Shown here in pieces: positions 44,853-54,991 of a DNA stretch of 64,000 nucleotides (positions are counted from its first letter, which is position 1; every line of letters begins with the position of its first letter). The notes below the pieces were generated by a model, which did not search any database, was not told the DNA's origin, and was given only the letters and a program-made list of their open reading frames with translations. The DNA comes from Candidatus Thiothrix putei (GTDB taxonomy: Bacteria; Pseudomonadota; Gammaproteobacteria; Thiotrichales; Thiotrichaceae), in the NCBI GenBank assembly GCA_029972225.1, contig CP124756.1:4068279-4132278 (forward strand), given 5' to 3'. The translations under genes and the position numbers were made by a program.

Positions 44853-47327
44853 ATGAGCGAAAATCTAGTAATCGTCGAATCTCCGGCGAAGGGTAAAACC
44901 ATCCAAAAGTACTTGGGGAGCGGGTTTGAAGTGCTGGCCTCTTACGGTCATGTGCGTGACTTGATCCCCAAGGAGGGCGCTGTCGACCCCGACAACGGTT
45001 ACGCGATGCGTTATGAAATCATCGACCGCAACCAAAAGCATGTCGATGCGATTGCGCGGGCGCTCAAAAAGGCTGACAACCTGTATCTCGCGACTGACCC
45101 GGATCGTGAAGGCGAAGCCATTTCCTGGCATTTATACGAATTGCTGAACGAACGCGGTGCACTCAAAGGCAAAAATGTGCAGCGCGTGGTCTTTCACGAA
45201 ATTACCAAACACGCGGTGCAAGAGGCTGTTGCCAACCCGCGCGACCTTGCCTACGATTTGGTGGATGCGCAGCAAGCCCGTCGTGCCTTGGATTATCTGG
45301 TCGGTTTCAACCTCTCCCCCTTGCTGTGGCGTAAGATCAAGCCCAGCCTTTCGGCTGGGCGGGTGCAAAGCCCGGCATTGCGCCTGATTGTCGAGCGAGA
45401 GGAAGAGATCGAACGTTTCGTCCGCCAAGAATACTGGACGATGACCGCGCAAAATGAAAAAGACGCTCAAGCTTTCAGTGCACGATTGCACACGCTTGAT
45501 AGCCACAAACTCGATCAATTTGATATTAATAATGAGGCGCGAGCTAGCGAAGTACGTCAGCACTTACTGCAAGTAGCCAACGGCAAATTGTTAGTCAGCA
45601 AAGTCGACAAAAAGCAACGCAAGCGTTACCCCGCGCCGCCGTTCACCACCTCTACCTTACAGCAAGAAGCGGTGCGCAAACTCAAGTTTTCCACGCAACG
45701 CGCCATGCGGGTTGCCCAGCAATTATACGAAGGGATTGACCTCGGTAACGGCCCGGTGGGGTTAATTACCTATATGCGTACCGACTCGGTGACATTGGCA
45801 AATGAAGCGCTGGCTGAATTGCGCGGCTTGATCGAACAGCGTTACGGTCAGGACAAATTGCCGGAAACCCCCAACTTCTATAAAAACAAATCCAAAAATG
45901 CGCAGGAAGCGCACGAAGCAGTACGCCCGACCTCCGCACACCGCACGCCAGAACAGGTCAAAAGCCACCTTAACGAAGAACAGTTCAGGCTGTATGAGTT
46001 GATCTGGAAACGCACCGTGGCGTGCCAAATGATCTACGCCACCCTGGATACCGTATCGGCGGATTTGAACGCAGAAACGGGCAGTTTCTTCCGGGCGTCC
46101 GGTTCCACCATTCGTGATCCCGGTTTCCTCATGGTGTACGAAGAGGGCTTGGATGATCGCGCCAGCGAAAAGGAAAGCCCACTACCGCCGTTGGAAGAAG
46201 GTGAAAGCATCACGTTGCACGACATTGCAGCAGAACAGCATTTCACCGAGCCACCGCCGCGCTATTCCGAAGCCTCGCTGGTCAAAGCCTTGGAAGAATA
46301 TGGCATTGGGCGACCGTCAACCTACGCCAGCATTATTTCGACCCTATTGGCACGTGAATACGTCGAGCTGGACAATCGCCGTTTCACGCCGACGGATATT
46401 GGGCGCATCGTGATCCGGTTTTTGACGGAACATTTCACCCAATACGTGGATTACGATTTCACCGCCAACCTTGAAAATGAATTGGATGAAATTTCACGCG
46501 GTGAAAAAGCGTGGGTTCCGGTCATGGATGCCTTCTGGCAGCCGTTTCACCAGCTCGTTGATGAAAAAATGGAAAGTGTCAACCGTAGCGATGTGCTCCA
46601 GTCCCGTGAGTTAGGTATCGACCCGACCAGTGGCAGACCGGTATCGGTACGTTTGGGGCGTTTCGGGCCGATGGTGCAGATCGGTACGAAGGATGATGAG
46701 GAAAAGCCGGTATTCGCGGGGTTACGCCCCGGTATGAAGCTGGATACGGTCACACTGGAAGAAGCCCTCGAACTCTTCAAATTGCCGCGTCAATTAGGCG
46801 AAACCGAAGACGGCAAAGCCATCAGTGCCAATGTGGGGCGTTTTGGCCCTTATGTGAAATACGGCGACCAATTCGCTTCGCTAAAAAAAGAAGATGACCC
46901 GCACACCATTACGCTGGAACGGGCACTGGAGCTGATTGCCGAGAAAAAGGTCAAAGATGCCGAAAAAATTCTGGTGGACTTTGGCAACGGCGTGCAGATT
47001 CTCAAAGGGCGCTGGGGGCCGTACATCAACAAGGTTATCAAGCGTGTTAAAGTGCAGGCACGTCTGCCCAAAGACCGCGAACCGGACAGCATGACTTTGG
47101 AAGAATGCGAAGCCCTGATTGCGGTTGTTGCCGAGGCCAAGAGCGCCAAAAAAGGGGCGAAGAAGGCCGCAGCGGTAAAACCAGAAACTGAAGCGGCAGA
47201 TAAGCCCGTTGCAGCAAAGGCCGAAAAACCTAAGCCGGTAACAGCTAAAGCCGCGCCCAAAAAAGCTAGCACAGCCAAAAAGCCAGCAGGAAAGAAAACC
47301 ACGGCAAGCAAAAAGTCAGCGAGTTAA
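44853..47327 (+). CDS. topA: DNA topoisomerase I
   Basis: 824 residues. The N-terminal TOPRIM domain has L-V-I-V-E-S-P-A-K-G-K-T and the acidic D-P-D-R-E-G-E. The active-site Tyr is in L-I-T-Y-M-R-T-D-S near residue 310. Instead of the C-terminal zinc fingers of E. coli TopA there are repeated topoisomerase C-terminal units (L-G-R-F-G-P, V-G-R-F-G-P-Y-V-K-Y, and K-G-R-W-G-P-Y-I). The last ~70 residues are a Lys/Ala-rich tail that should bind DNA non-specifically. It relaxes negative supercoils. A zinc-finger-free form is common in several bacterial groups. Confidence 0.96.
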   Translation: MSENLVIVESPAKGKTIQKYLGSGFEVLASYGHVRDLIPKEGAVDPDNGYAMRYEIIDRNQKHVDAIARALKKADNLYLATDPDREGEAISWHLYELLNERGALKGKNVQRVVFHEITKHAVQEAVANPRDLAYDLVDAQQARRALDYLVGFNLSPLLWRKIKPSLSAGRVQSPALRLIVEREEEIERFVRQEYWTMTAQNEKDAQAFSARLHTLDSHKLDQFDINNEARASEVRQHLLQVANGKLLVSKVDKKQRKRYPAPPFTTSTLQQEAVRKLKFSTQRAMRVAQQLYEGIDLGNGPVGLITYMRTDSVTLANEALAELRGLIEQRYGQDKLPETPNFYKNKSKNAQEAHEAVRPTSAHRTPEQVKSHLNEEQFRLYELIWKRTVACQMIYATLDTVSADLNAETGSFFRASGSTIRDPGFLMVYEEGLDDRASEKESPLPPLEEGESITLHDIAAEQHFTEPPPRYSEASLVKALEEYGIGRPSTYASIISTLLAREYVELDNRRFTPTDIGRIVIRFLTEHFTQYVDYDFTANLENELDEISRGEKAWVPVMDAFWQPFHQLVDEKMESVNRSDVLQSRELGIDPTSGRPVSVRLGRFGPMVQIGTKDDEEKPVFAGLRPGMKLDTVTLEEALELFKLPRQLGETEDGKAISANVGRFGPYVKYGDQFASLKKEDDPHTITLERALELIAEKKVKDAEKILVDFGNGVQILKGRWGPYINKVIKRVKVQARLPKDREPDSMTLEECEALIAVVAEAKSAKKGAKKAAAVKPETEAADKPVAAKAEKPKPVTAKAAPKKASTAKKPAGKKTTASKKSAS

Positions 47328-47404
47328 AGCATACTAACTGAAATCCGCCCCGGGCTGAGCAGGGAATTTGTCCGCCCTGCGTAAACCGGCTAGGATTGCT
47401 TGCC

Positions 47405-48550
47405 ATGCAAATTAATATTCTCCCCAATCTTGATAGCGTTGCCGCTGAACAATGGAATGCCTTGGTGCAAGACGCTAACCCTTTTCTGCGTCATGAATTT
47501 CTTGCCGCGCTCGAACATCATGGTTGCCTGAACATTCCAGAGTTTGAATGGCTACCGCGCCACATCGTTGTCTATGAACAAGAGGTGTTGGTTGCTGCGA
47601 TGCCCTTGTATGAGAAAAGCAATACTTACGGCGAATTTGTCTTCGACCATGCATGGGCGCGTGCCTATGAGCAGCACGGGCTGCGGTATTTTCCGAAACT
47701 GGTTTCTAGCATCCCCTACACTCCCGCTAGTGGGCAACGTTTGCTCGTAGCCACAGGGCGGGAGGCAGAATTATTGCCGGTACTGTTAGCGGCGGTGATG
47801 CAAGTGGCAGAAGCGTTGGAATCCAGCAGTTTCCACTGTTTGTTTCCACCTGCTGAACAGCTTGACTGGCTGGCACAACAGGGGCTAACCATTCGCCATG
47901 ACTGCCAATTTCACTGGCGCAATGCGGATTACCAGAGCTTTGACGATTTCCTCGCCGTCCTCACTGCGAAAAAGCGTAAAAATATCAAGCAGGAACGTCG
48001 TAAGGTGGCGGATGCGGGGGTCACCTTACGGCAACTCAACGGTCACACTGCAACAGCGGAAGATTGGGAACGTTTTGCCTTTTTCTATCAACACACCTTT
48101 GAAAGCAAGTGGGGCATCCCGACCTTAAATGTTGGCTTTTTCCGCGAAGTGGCAACGGCCTTGGGCGAACAGGCGTTGCTGATTATGGCTGACAACCGTG
48201 AGGGCGAATGTATCGCTGGTTCGTTGATGTTTGCCAGTGCCACCCGGCTTTATGGGCGGCATTGGGGGTGTACACAGGAAATCGACAGCCTGCACTTTGA
48301 GGCGTGTTATTACCAAGGGATTGAGTATTGCATCCGGCACGGTTTACAGGTATTTGAGCCGGGTGCGCAAGGGGAACATAAGATTCCGCGTGGCTTTATT
48401 CCCACCCTGACACGTTCCGCGCATTGGCTGCGGGAACCGGTCTTTCGTGCGGCAGTGGAACGTCATGCGGCTTATGAGCGTGGTTCAGTGGCAGACTACA
48501 TGCGTGCTGCCACTGAACATTTGCCGTATCGTATCGCCACAGAGACTTAG
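47405..48550 (+). CDS. GNAT/FemAB-like acyltransferase (DUF482)
   Basis: 381 residues from ATG 47405. Characteristic stretches are N-P-F-L-R-H-E-F-L-A-A-L-E, Y-G-E-F-V-F-D-H-A-W-A-R-A-Y, K-K-R-K-N-I-K-Q-E-R-R-K, and F-E-P-G-A-Q-G-E-H-K-I-P-R-G-F near the end. The family is described as peptidoglycan-biosynthesis-like acyltransferases of the FemAB/GNAT fold; the substrate is unproven. It overlaps tail-to-tail by 4 bases with the large PEP carboxykinase gene. No signal peptide. Confidence 0.82.
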   Translation: MQINILPNLDSVAAEQWNALVQDANPFLRHEFLAALEHHGCLNIPEFEWLPRHIVVYEQEVLVAAMPLYEKSNTYGEFVFDHAWARAYEQHGLRYFPKLVSSIPYTPASGQRLLVATGREAELLPVLLAAVMQVAEALESSSFHCLFPPAEQLDWLAQQGLTIRHDCQFHWRNADYQSFDDFLAVLTAKKRKNIKQERRKVADAGVTLRQLNGHTATAEDWERFAFFYQHTFESKWGIPTLNVGFFREVATALGEQALLIMADNREGECIAGSLMFASATRLYGRHWGCTQEIDSLHFEACYYQGIEYCIRHGLQVFEPGAQGEHKIPRGFIPTLTRSAHWLREPVFRAAVERHAAYERGSVADYMRAATEHLPYRIATET

Positions 48551-51500
48551 GCGTAGCGCCCCAGCAAATCCGCCCCTATCGTCCCCCGCAAGCTATCCAA
48601 ATACGCAGCGGTACGAATCCGCGCCAACTTGTCCTGCGCCTGTTGCAACCTTCCGGCAATATCCAGCCGTTCCGCCACATCCTGATGGGTTTCCTTGGCG
48701 AGGAACGCTTGCAGATACGCGCAATGGCGTTCCCACAGTTCCGCATCGCGCTGCTGCTTGGTTTCCAACCGTTGCTGATACCAGTCGGATGCCAGCAACG
48801 CCTCGCGGGTAAACAATGCGCGAATCTCAGGATGATGCGCATCCTTCCCCTCGTACTGCCCCGTTGCCATGATATGCAGCAAGGCTTTCAGCGGCGGGCA
48901 AGCGTCTTCAATACTGCCGTCATCCAGATACGCCTGTGCCACCTGCTGCTGCGCTTCGACGATATTGTTCACGCCATCCACGAACACATCCATGCCCTGC
49001 GTTTCGGGTTTGAGGATGTCTTCGCCGAATACTACCGCCGGATTGTCGAAGATTTTGCCCATGAAGGTTGCCACAAAGCGGTCGGTAATCCGATACCCCA
49101 AGCGGCTGGCTTGCACCCATTGCCCGTGATGCTCGAAATCGCTCAACGCTTCCAGATAGCCGTGTTCAATCAAATACGCCGGATCGCGCTCGTTTTCGCG
49201 CAGCCGTGACCAAATTTCGGGAATCAGCAAACTGATGTCGTGATCCACCCGCAAATTCGCGCCGATATAGCCCGCCGCGCTGGAAAAGCCCGCGTAGCCG
49301 CTGATCATGAACGACACCAGCGCATTGTTCAGATCCGCCGTGGTGCGCAACGCATTGAACGGTGCTTTGGTCAACGCGCCTTCGCTGCCCGCGCCTGTGG
49401 TGGATGGCGATTTGCCGGTCACGCTACAGATGAAATCCATGAACAGTTCCGGCAATTCCTGATAATGGATCGGGTTGAATACTGCCAGCGGACGAATCCC
49501 CTTACCCGGCGGATTATTACGCCGCCCGGTCAGCACCGCATCCACGGGTGTCATCAGCGGCTGATCCAACGGCACACGTCGCAGGAAACGCGCCCCCATT
49601 TCCGCGATGTATTTGCGCATCGGCTGTTGCAAGTCAGGGCGGATTTGCAAATAACGCGGGTTCTCGCTGGGCTTGCCATTCACCAAACGCGGGTTGGCGG
49701 AAGACACCACGTATTCGCCGGATTCATGTGCGGCTTGCAGCAGATTCGCCATTGGCGCGGTGTATTTCTGAAACTCGACCACATCCTCGACGATTTCGGT
49801 GAGGTTATCGCCCTTGAGCGGCTCGAAATTAGCAATGAAGTTGCCCGGTTGCGCCATGTCGAATTCGGTTTGCTTGTCGAAACCGCGATGAATCGCTTCA
49901 TCAGGGCGTTGAAACAGGCGATATTCGCAGTTTTTCACCAGTTTCACGCTGGGATTGGAGGATTTCGGCGACGTGTTGGGTAATGCTGCCGCGCTGACTA
50001 CGACCGACGCGCTAATGTCGTCTTCCATCTGCACTTTTTCGGTGGCAATGAAATCCTGGCGGACTTTGTAGGTGCGCCAGTTGCCGCCATTCCCCAAACC
50101 GACCCGCAAATACGAAGCCACCAAATCACGTCCGTTGTGTTTAAGCGCGTTACCGGGCATTCCGTTAATCACGTCCACCGAGAAATGCTTGCGCCAATCC
50201 TTGCCCCATTCCGGTTTATACATGCGCTTGATGATGAAGGCTTGCGAGAGGATGCGGGCAGGAATAGTTGCCAGCCACGCATTGTAGGCATCGGTATGGC
50301 TGGGTGATGGCGTAAACAATTTAATCACTGAGCCGAGGCTGCGTTCTTCACTGAGCGGTTGACGGGAAGGGTCACGGTCTTCGTGCGAACATTCGGGCTT
50401 GAAACGGGTGCTGTAATCGTAGTCGAAAATTGCCGCGACTTGATCCATATCCGTCTCGAAATCTTGCACGAATACCGGGCCGTAAATCACCGCATCATTT
50501 AATGATTTGGAAATTTCCGACTTGCCACCGCCGGATACGGTGCAAGGCTTGTGGCAGAACGTACCTTCCGCATCCGTACCGATAATCCGCCAGCTTGGAG
50601 CAGACGGGTGTTTTTGCATTTCAGTCTTGTAGCCGTTGGGCTGCATGTAGACTTTGTTCGGGCGCAATTTAAGGCTGTGTTCGCCCGTGGCATTTTTCCA
50701 GCGGATGCTTTGAGTGCGCAAGTCCATGCGGATGTCGAGCGGCAAATAGATCAAATCGGGGAACTGCTTGTCGATGGCGTAGCCTTCGGGTTGCACATCC
50801 ATCACGCTGCCGTATTGCGCCACCATGTTCTCGAAGGTGTAAATGTCCGGGCGTTTACGGGTGCGGCTATCCGTGCCGTATTCCTCTCCGTGGTTGCGGC
50901 GTTGGAACGCGAGTGCGCCGCCTGCGTGTTCTTCTTCAGCCAGCCCGAACAGGTTGGCGGAATAGCTGATCTGGGTTTTGACTTCTTTCTTGCAATAGCC
51001 GTAATAGTTGTCGGCGAGGATGGTCACAATCACGCCACGGGTATCGCGGGCAGTGACTTTAAAGGCGTTGCCGTCGTTGTAACGTTCGCCGTCTTCCTTC
51101 CAGCACATACCATCTTTGCGCTGGCGTTCCGTGGCTTGGTCGTAGTGTGGCAAACCCAGCTCCTGCTTGGTCAGGCGCGTGAGGTGCGGGGCAAGAATCA
51201 CGCAGCCGGTATGCCCTGTCCAATGCTCCACATCCAACGCGGCATCGTGTTTGGGTAGGTAGGGGTTGCCTGCATTGCCGAAAATGCTTTCGACAAAATC
51301 GAGATTGCTGACCAGATTGCCGGGGGCAAAAAAGCGGATTTCCATGCTTTTTTCCGCTTCGCTACCGGGAATTTCGGGGCAGACCACTGGGCGTAGCAGC
51401 AGCGACACGAACAGGCGGGCTTTTTGTGCTTCGTTGGCAGTGAAAGGCAGTTCCAGCAATTCGTCGGGTGGGTTGAGGGCGGATTGCAACATCCGTGCAT

Positions 51501-52002
51501 AGGCAAGGGTCGGCACGGCTTTCTTGTCACCGGGGATCGGCAAGCCGCCTTCGGCAATGTGGAACGAGCCTTTGGTGGTACGGCGGTCATTCGCCGGGTT
51601 GTGCAAAATGCCCTGTTTCACCCGGTAGCTGGATACGATGTCGGATTTGAATTCATCGCCGTCGGATGGCAAAGACAGTTCCCGCGCTACACCGTAGCGG
51701 TCGAGGACGATGCTGTTACCGGGCAAGCGGACTTTTTCCGCGCCACAATCAGCTAGGTAGCTGTCGAGGAAATCTTGAATACGCTGGTCGGCGGGGCAAA
51801 GATAGCCTGCCAACAAACGGTTTTTTTCGCGGTAACTGGCGAGTAAGTCGTCGGCGATGGAAAGGAATTCGTTGTCTCCGGCATGGGAGGCGGGTTGCCC
51901 AGTGGAGGAGAGTTTGAGGTTGATGTAAAGCTGTAGGCGGCGGCGCTCGGCATCAGTGTCTGGGCGTGACTTACCCAAACCCAAGGATTGTTCCATGTTC
52001 AT
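48547..52002 (-). CDS. Probable PPi-dependent phosphoenolpyruvate carboxykinase
   Basis: 1151 residues, the size of the PPi-type PEP carboxykinases and much larger than the ATP or GTP types. The phosphate-binding loop C-T-V-S-G-G-G-K-S-E-I-S-K is near residue 500, resembling the G-x-S-G-x-G-K-T loop of other PEPCKs. Other conserved-looking stretches are D-N-Y-Y-G-Y-C-K-K-E-V-K-T-Q, V-I-Y-G-P-V-F-V-Q-D-F, and S-V-T-G-K-S-P-S-T-T-G-A-G-S-E-G. It would interconvert oxaloacetate plus PPi with PEP, Pi and CO2 in the cytoplasm, saving ATP. Identification is from memory of the family and should be tested. No signal peptide. It is the last gene after yebC-ruvC-ruvA. Confidence 0.7.
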   Translation of the reverse strand: MNMEQSLGLGKSRPDTDAERRRLQLYINLKLSSTGQPASHAGDNEFLSIADDLLASYREKNRLLAGYLCPADQRIQDFLDSYLADCGAEKVRLPGNSIVLDRYGVARELSLPSDGDEFKSDIVSSYRVKQGILHNPANDRRTTKGSFHIAEGGLPIPGDKKAVPTLAYARMLQSALNPPDELLELPFTANEAQKARLFVSLLLRPVVCPEIPGSEAEKSMEIRFFAPGNLVSNLDFVESIFGNAGNPYLPKHDAALDVEHWTGHTGCVILAPHLTRLTKQELGLPHYDQATERQRKDGMCWKEDGERYNDGNAFKVTARDTRGVIVTILADNYYGYCKKEVKTQISYSANLFGLAEEEHAGGALAFQRRNHGEEYGTDSRTRKRPDIYTFENMVAQYGSVMDVQPEGYAIDKQFPDLIYLPLDIRMDLRTQSIRWKNATGEHSLKLRPNKVYMQPNGYKTEMQKHPSAPSWRIIGTDAEGTFCHKPCTVSGGGKSEISKSLNDAVIYGPVFVQDFETDMDQVAAIFDYDYSTRFKPECSHEDRDPSRQPLSEERSLGSVIKLFTPSPSHTDAYNAWLATIPARILSQAFIIKRMYKPEWGKDWRKHFSVDVINGMPGNALKHNGRDLVASYLRVGLGNGGNWRTYKVRQDFIATEKVQMEDDISASVVVSAAALPNTSPKSSNPSVKLVKNCEYRLFQRPDEAIHRGFDKQTEFDMAQPGNFIANFEPLKGDNLTEIVEDVVEFQKYTAPMANLLQAAHESGEYVVSSANPRLVNGKPSENPRYLQIRPDLQQPMRKYIAEMGARFLRRVPLDQPLMTPVDAVLTGRRNNPPGKGIRPLAVFNPIHYQELPELFMDFICSVTGKSPSTTGAGSEGALTKAPFNALRTTADLNNALVSFMISGYAGFSSAAGYIGANLRVDHDISLLIPEIWSRLRENERDPAYLIEHGYLEALSDFEHHGQWVQASRLGYRITDRFVATFMGKIFDNPAVVFGEDILKPETQGMDVFVDGVNNIVEAQQQVAQAYLDDGSIEDACPPLKALLHIMATGQYEGKDAHHPEIRALFTREALLASDWYQQRLETKQQRDAELWERHCAYLQAFLAKETHQDVAERLDIAGRLQQAQDKLARIRTAAYLDSLRGTIGADLLGRYA

Positions 52003-52152
52003 GTGGGGCGGCTCTCGTTGGTGTGCTAACGGTGGGTGGTTTTGGGGCAGAGATTACCGACAAGCGGTGCAAAACTCCATATCCCACTTGCACGGGTGAG
52101 GATTGGCAAGTGATTATTTTGGAAAAGGATTTTTCAGTAAGCCTGCCAACCG

Positions 52153-52752
52153 TCATTTCAAGCTGGCACGGAGGGCTTGGCGAATCATGTCTTCCACACT
52201 CAAGCCTTGGTCTTCGTAAGCCGCAATCATCTGGCTGGCTTGCGCCGGTTTGTAACCTAAAGCCAGCAGTGCATTGATGGCTTCATCACTAGCGGAAACA
52301 CTGGGGACAGATGTGGTGGTTGGGGTGTGGATGCTATCGCTGATTTCTGCTTTGGGCAAGCGGTCACGTAACTCAATCACCAAGCGCTCCGCTGTTTTCT
52401 TGCCAACGCCCGGAATGCGGCTCAAACGGGCAATATCCGCCGCGTGAATCACTTGATTGAATTCCAAAGGACTCATGCCCGACACAATCGCCAATGCCAT
52501 TTTGGGGCCAACCCCATTCACTTTGAGCAAATGGCGGAATAATTCACGCTCGGTTTGGGAACTGAAGCCGTACAGCAATTGCGCATCTTCACGCACCACA
52601 AAATGGGTATAGAGCGTCACCTCTTGGTGCAATTCCGGCAGATCGTAGAACGTGGTCATCGAAGCCTGCACTTCATAACCCACGCCATTCACATCCAGCA
52701 ATAAATCGGGGGGTTGTTTGATGAGTAATTTACCGCGCAATAATCCAATCAT
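52153..52752 (-). CDS. ruvA: Holliday junction helicase subunit RuvA
   Basis: 199 residues starting M-I-G-L-L-R-G-K-L. The OB fold is followed by two helix-hairpin-helix motifs (LLKVNGVGPKMALAIVSGM; LSRIPGVGKKTAERLVIEL) and a C-terminal domain III that contacts RuvB. RuvA binds Holliday junctions. It is 4 bases downstream of ruvC. Unlike many relatives, no ruvB follows: the next gene is the PEP carboxykinase. Confidence 0.96.
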   Translation of the reverse strand: MIGLLRGKLLIKQPPDLLLDVNGVGYEVQASMTTFYDLPELHQEVTLYTHFVVREDAQLLYGFSSQTERELFRHLLKVNGVGPKMALAIVSGMSPLEFNQVIHAADIARLSRIPGVGKKTAERLVIELRDRLPKAEISDSIHTPTTTSVPSVSASDEAINALLALGYKPAQASQMIAAYEDQGLSVEDMIRQALRASLK

Positions 52753-52756
52753 GTGA

Positions 52757-53266
52757 TTACCTCGATTTCATGGCTTGAGCAAGGCGATTATTCAAATGGC
52801 TCGCGTGCGCATGGCACAACGCCACGGCTAAGGCATCGGCGGTATCCGCTTGCAAACGCCCCTGCAAACCCAGCAACAGTTTAACCATGTGTTGCACCTG
52901 CGTTTTATCCGCCCCACCTTTGCCGACGGTGGCTTGCTTGACTTCTTTGGGGCTGTATTCCGCCACCGGTAAGCCAGATATCACGCCCGCACAAATCGCC
53001 GCACCGCGTGCCTGCCCTAATTTTAGTGCAGAAGCGGCATTGTTGGAGACGAACACGCTTTCAATCGCCATTTCAATGGGTTGGTATTCGCAGATAATGC
53101 GGGTAAGTTCGCTGAAAATCGTGCCAAGGCGTTCAGGAAAATCCGCATCGCCCAAGCGCAAGCACGTGCTGAAAACGTGCTGATTGCGCCGCCCATCGGT
53201 GTCGATAATCCCGATTCCCGTCTGGCGCGAACCGGGGTCAATGCCCAGAATACGGCGGGTGGTCAC
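52757..53266 (-). CDS. ruvC: Holliday junction resolvase RuvC
   Basis: 169 residues. The start is the GTG at 53264-53266, directly after the TAA of yebC. The RNase-H fold has catalytic acidic residues in [22 protein letters not shown], and [12 protein letters not shown]. It cuts Holliday junctions resolved by RuvAB. Part of a yebC-ruvC-ruvA operon. Confidence 0.96.
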   Translation of the reverse strand: MTTRRILGIDPGSRQTGIGIIDTDGRRNQHVFSTCLRLGDADFPERLGTIFSELTRIICEYQPIEMAIESVFVSNNAASALKLGQARGAAICAGVISGLPVAEYSPKEVKQATVGKGGADKTQVQHMVKLLLGLQGRLQADTADALAVALCHAHASHLNNRLAQAMKSR

Positions 53267-54016
53267 TTAACCATGCGCCGCTAAGGCTTCATCGCTGAAA
53301 TCCGCATTGGTGAAGACTTCTTGCACGTCATCCAAATCTTCGAGCATGTCGATCATTTTCAGCAATTTGGCAGCGGTATCGCCTTCAACCAGCGTGAGGT
53401 TGTCCGCCCGCATGGTGACTTCATCATGGTCGGGGGTGAAACCGGCGGCAATCAGGGCAACTTTCACGGCAGCGAAATCTTCCGGGGTGGTGACGATTTC
53501 AGCCGAGCCGTCATCATCCATCTGAATGTCGTCAGCACCGGCTTCGAGGGCGGCCTCCATGAGCTTTTCTTCATCCAAACCGGGGGCGAAGTTCATCACA
53601 CCGATTTTCTTGAACTGGAACGCGACCGAGCCGTTCGTGCCAAGGTTGCCGCCGTGTTTGGTGAGGGCGTGGCGCACTTCGCCCACGGTGCGGTTGACGT
53701 TATCGGTCATGGTTTCGACGATCACCGCAATGCCGCCGGGGCCGTAGCCTTCGTAACGCACTTCGGAATAGTTTTCCATGCTGGTTTCACCTGCGCCGCG
53801 TTTGCAGGCTTTCTCAATGGTGTCTTTGGTCATGTTGGCCGCCAAGCCTTTGTCCACGGCTAAACGCAAGCGTGGGTAAGCGTTGGGGTCGGACGTTTTG
53901 CCTTCGCGCGCCGCGACGGTGATTTCGCGGATGATTTTCGTCCAAATTTTGCCGCGTTTTTTATCCACTGCGGCTTTTTGGTGTTTGATGTTTGCCCATT
54001 TGCTATGACCGGCCAT
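53267..54016 (-). CDS. yebC: YebC/PmpR family regulator
   Basis: 249 residues, standard length. It begins [14 protein letters not shown] and contains [11 protein letters not shown] and [13 protein letters not shown]. YebC proteins are cytoplasmic and have been described as transcription regulators and, more recently, as translation factors relieving stalls on proline-rich sequences. It is the first gene of the ruv operon, with no spacing before ruvC. Confidence 0.96.
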   Translation of the reverse strand: MAGHSKWANIKHQKAAVDKKRGKIWTKIIREITVAAREGKTSDPNAYPRLRLAVDKGLAANMTKDTIEKACKRGAGETSMENYSEVRYEGYGPGGIAVIVETMTDNVNRTVGEVRHALTKHGGNLGTNGSVAFQFKKIGVMNFAPGLDEEKLMEAALEAGADDIQMDDDGSAEIVTTPEDFAAVKVALIAAGFTPDHDEVTMRADNLTLVEGDTAAKLLKMIDMLEDLDDVQEVFTNADFSDEALAAHG

Positions 54017-54144
54017 GTCGAACTCTCGTCGTTAATCTCAAAAAATGCCGCTCAGTTTAGCATAATTGGCAAAAGTTTCAGACTGCTATCAGCAAAACTC
54101 GGTTCTGCGCTACTATCCTCGCTTTCGATTCTGGGCTTATTCGC

Positions 54145-54918
54145 ATGGCAGCACTTTCCAACCGCAAGACTATCCATGGCAACGCGCTGACGTTCGTCAA
54201 AGAATGGGGCAATGAAACGCGGGAGGAAGCCGAAGCCAAGTCCTTTTGGGATGCGTTTTTTGCCATTTTCGGGGTCAATCGCAAGAGTGTCGCGGCGTTT
54301 GAACATGCCGTCGAGCGCACTGATAACACCAAAGGCTTTATTGACCTGTTTTGGAAAGGCGTGTTGCTGGTTGAACATAAATCACGCGGTAAATCCCTCG
54401 ATAAAGCCAAGTCGCAAGCCTTTGATTATGTCCAGCAGATAAAAGACCAGCGCGTCCGCCCGCGTTACGTGTTGCTGTCGGATTTTGCCCGCTTCAAACT
54501 GTATGACCTTGATCGGCGTTTGGAGCATGACATTGCGATTGAGGACTTGCCCGATAAGATCGAGTTTTTCGATTTCATGGCGGGGTTGGACAATCACGGG
54601 GAAAGCATTCAGGAATACGCGCTGAATATTAAGGCGGCGGAACGCTTGGGCAAGCTGCATGACGCGCTACAGGATGCGGGTTGTGCGGGGCATGAGCTGG
54701 AAGTGTTTTTGGTGTGTATTTTGTTCTGTTTGTTTGCGGAAGATACGGGGATTTTTTCCCGCCACCAGTTCTACAACTACCTCGAACATTTTACTGCGCC
54801 AGACGGTTCTGACACGGATTCACGCCTCAACAAGCTGTTTCAAACCTTGGATAAGCCGGTGCAGGCGCGGGGCAAGCATTTGCTGGCAGAGTTGAAGGTG
54901 GCGGTGTGCTGTTACTAA
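54145..54918 (+). pseudogene. MmeI-like type II restriction-modification protein, truncated
   Basis: 257 residues. The N-terminus resembles the nuclease part of MmeI-like restriction-methylation fusions: F-V-K-E-W-G-N-E, then F-W-D-A-F-F-A-I-F-G-V-N-R, then a PD-(D/E)xK core (G-F-I-D-L-F-W-K-G-V-L-L-V-E-H-K-S-R-G). Next comes the start of the helical linker (C-I-L-F-C-L-F-A-E-D-T-G-I-F). The whole methyltransferase and target-recognition regions (about 650 residues) are missing: the frame runs into the 5' end of an inverted fic fragment. No modification activity can be encoded, so it must be inactive. Confidence 0.75.
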
Positions 54919-54981
54919 TGCTTTGAGGATAGCGGGTGTTTCCAGTTGCGGTAACAAGTCTGTTAACATGGCAAGTTGCAT
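54905..54981 (-). pseudogene. Second Fic-family gene, N-terminal stub
   Basis: From ATG 54981 the minus strand reads M-Q-L-A-M-L-T-D-L-L-P-Q-L-E-T-P-A-I-L-K-A-L-V-T-A-H-R. The P-x-L-E-T-x-A-I-L-K-A-L-x-x-A-H-R pattern is typical of the N-terminal helix of stand-alone Fic proteins. It ends where the MmeI-like sequence begins. The two truncated genes are fused tail-to-tail, presumably by a deletion. Preserved upstream DNA contains a long palindrome. Confidence 0.5.
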
Positions 54982-54991
54982 GTTTTTCTCT

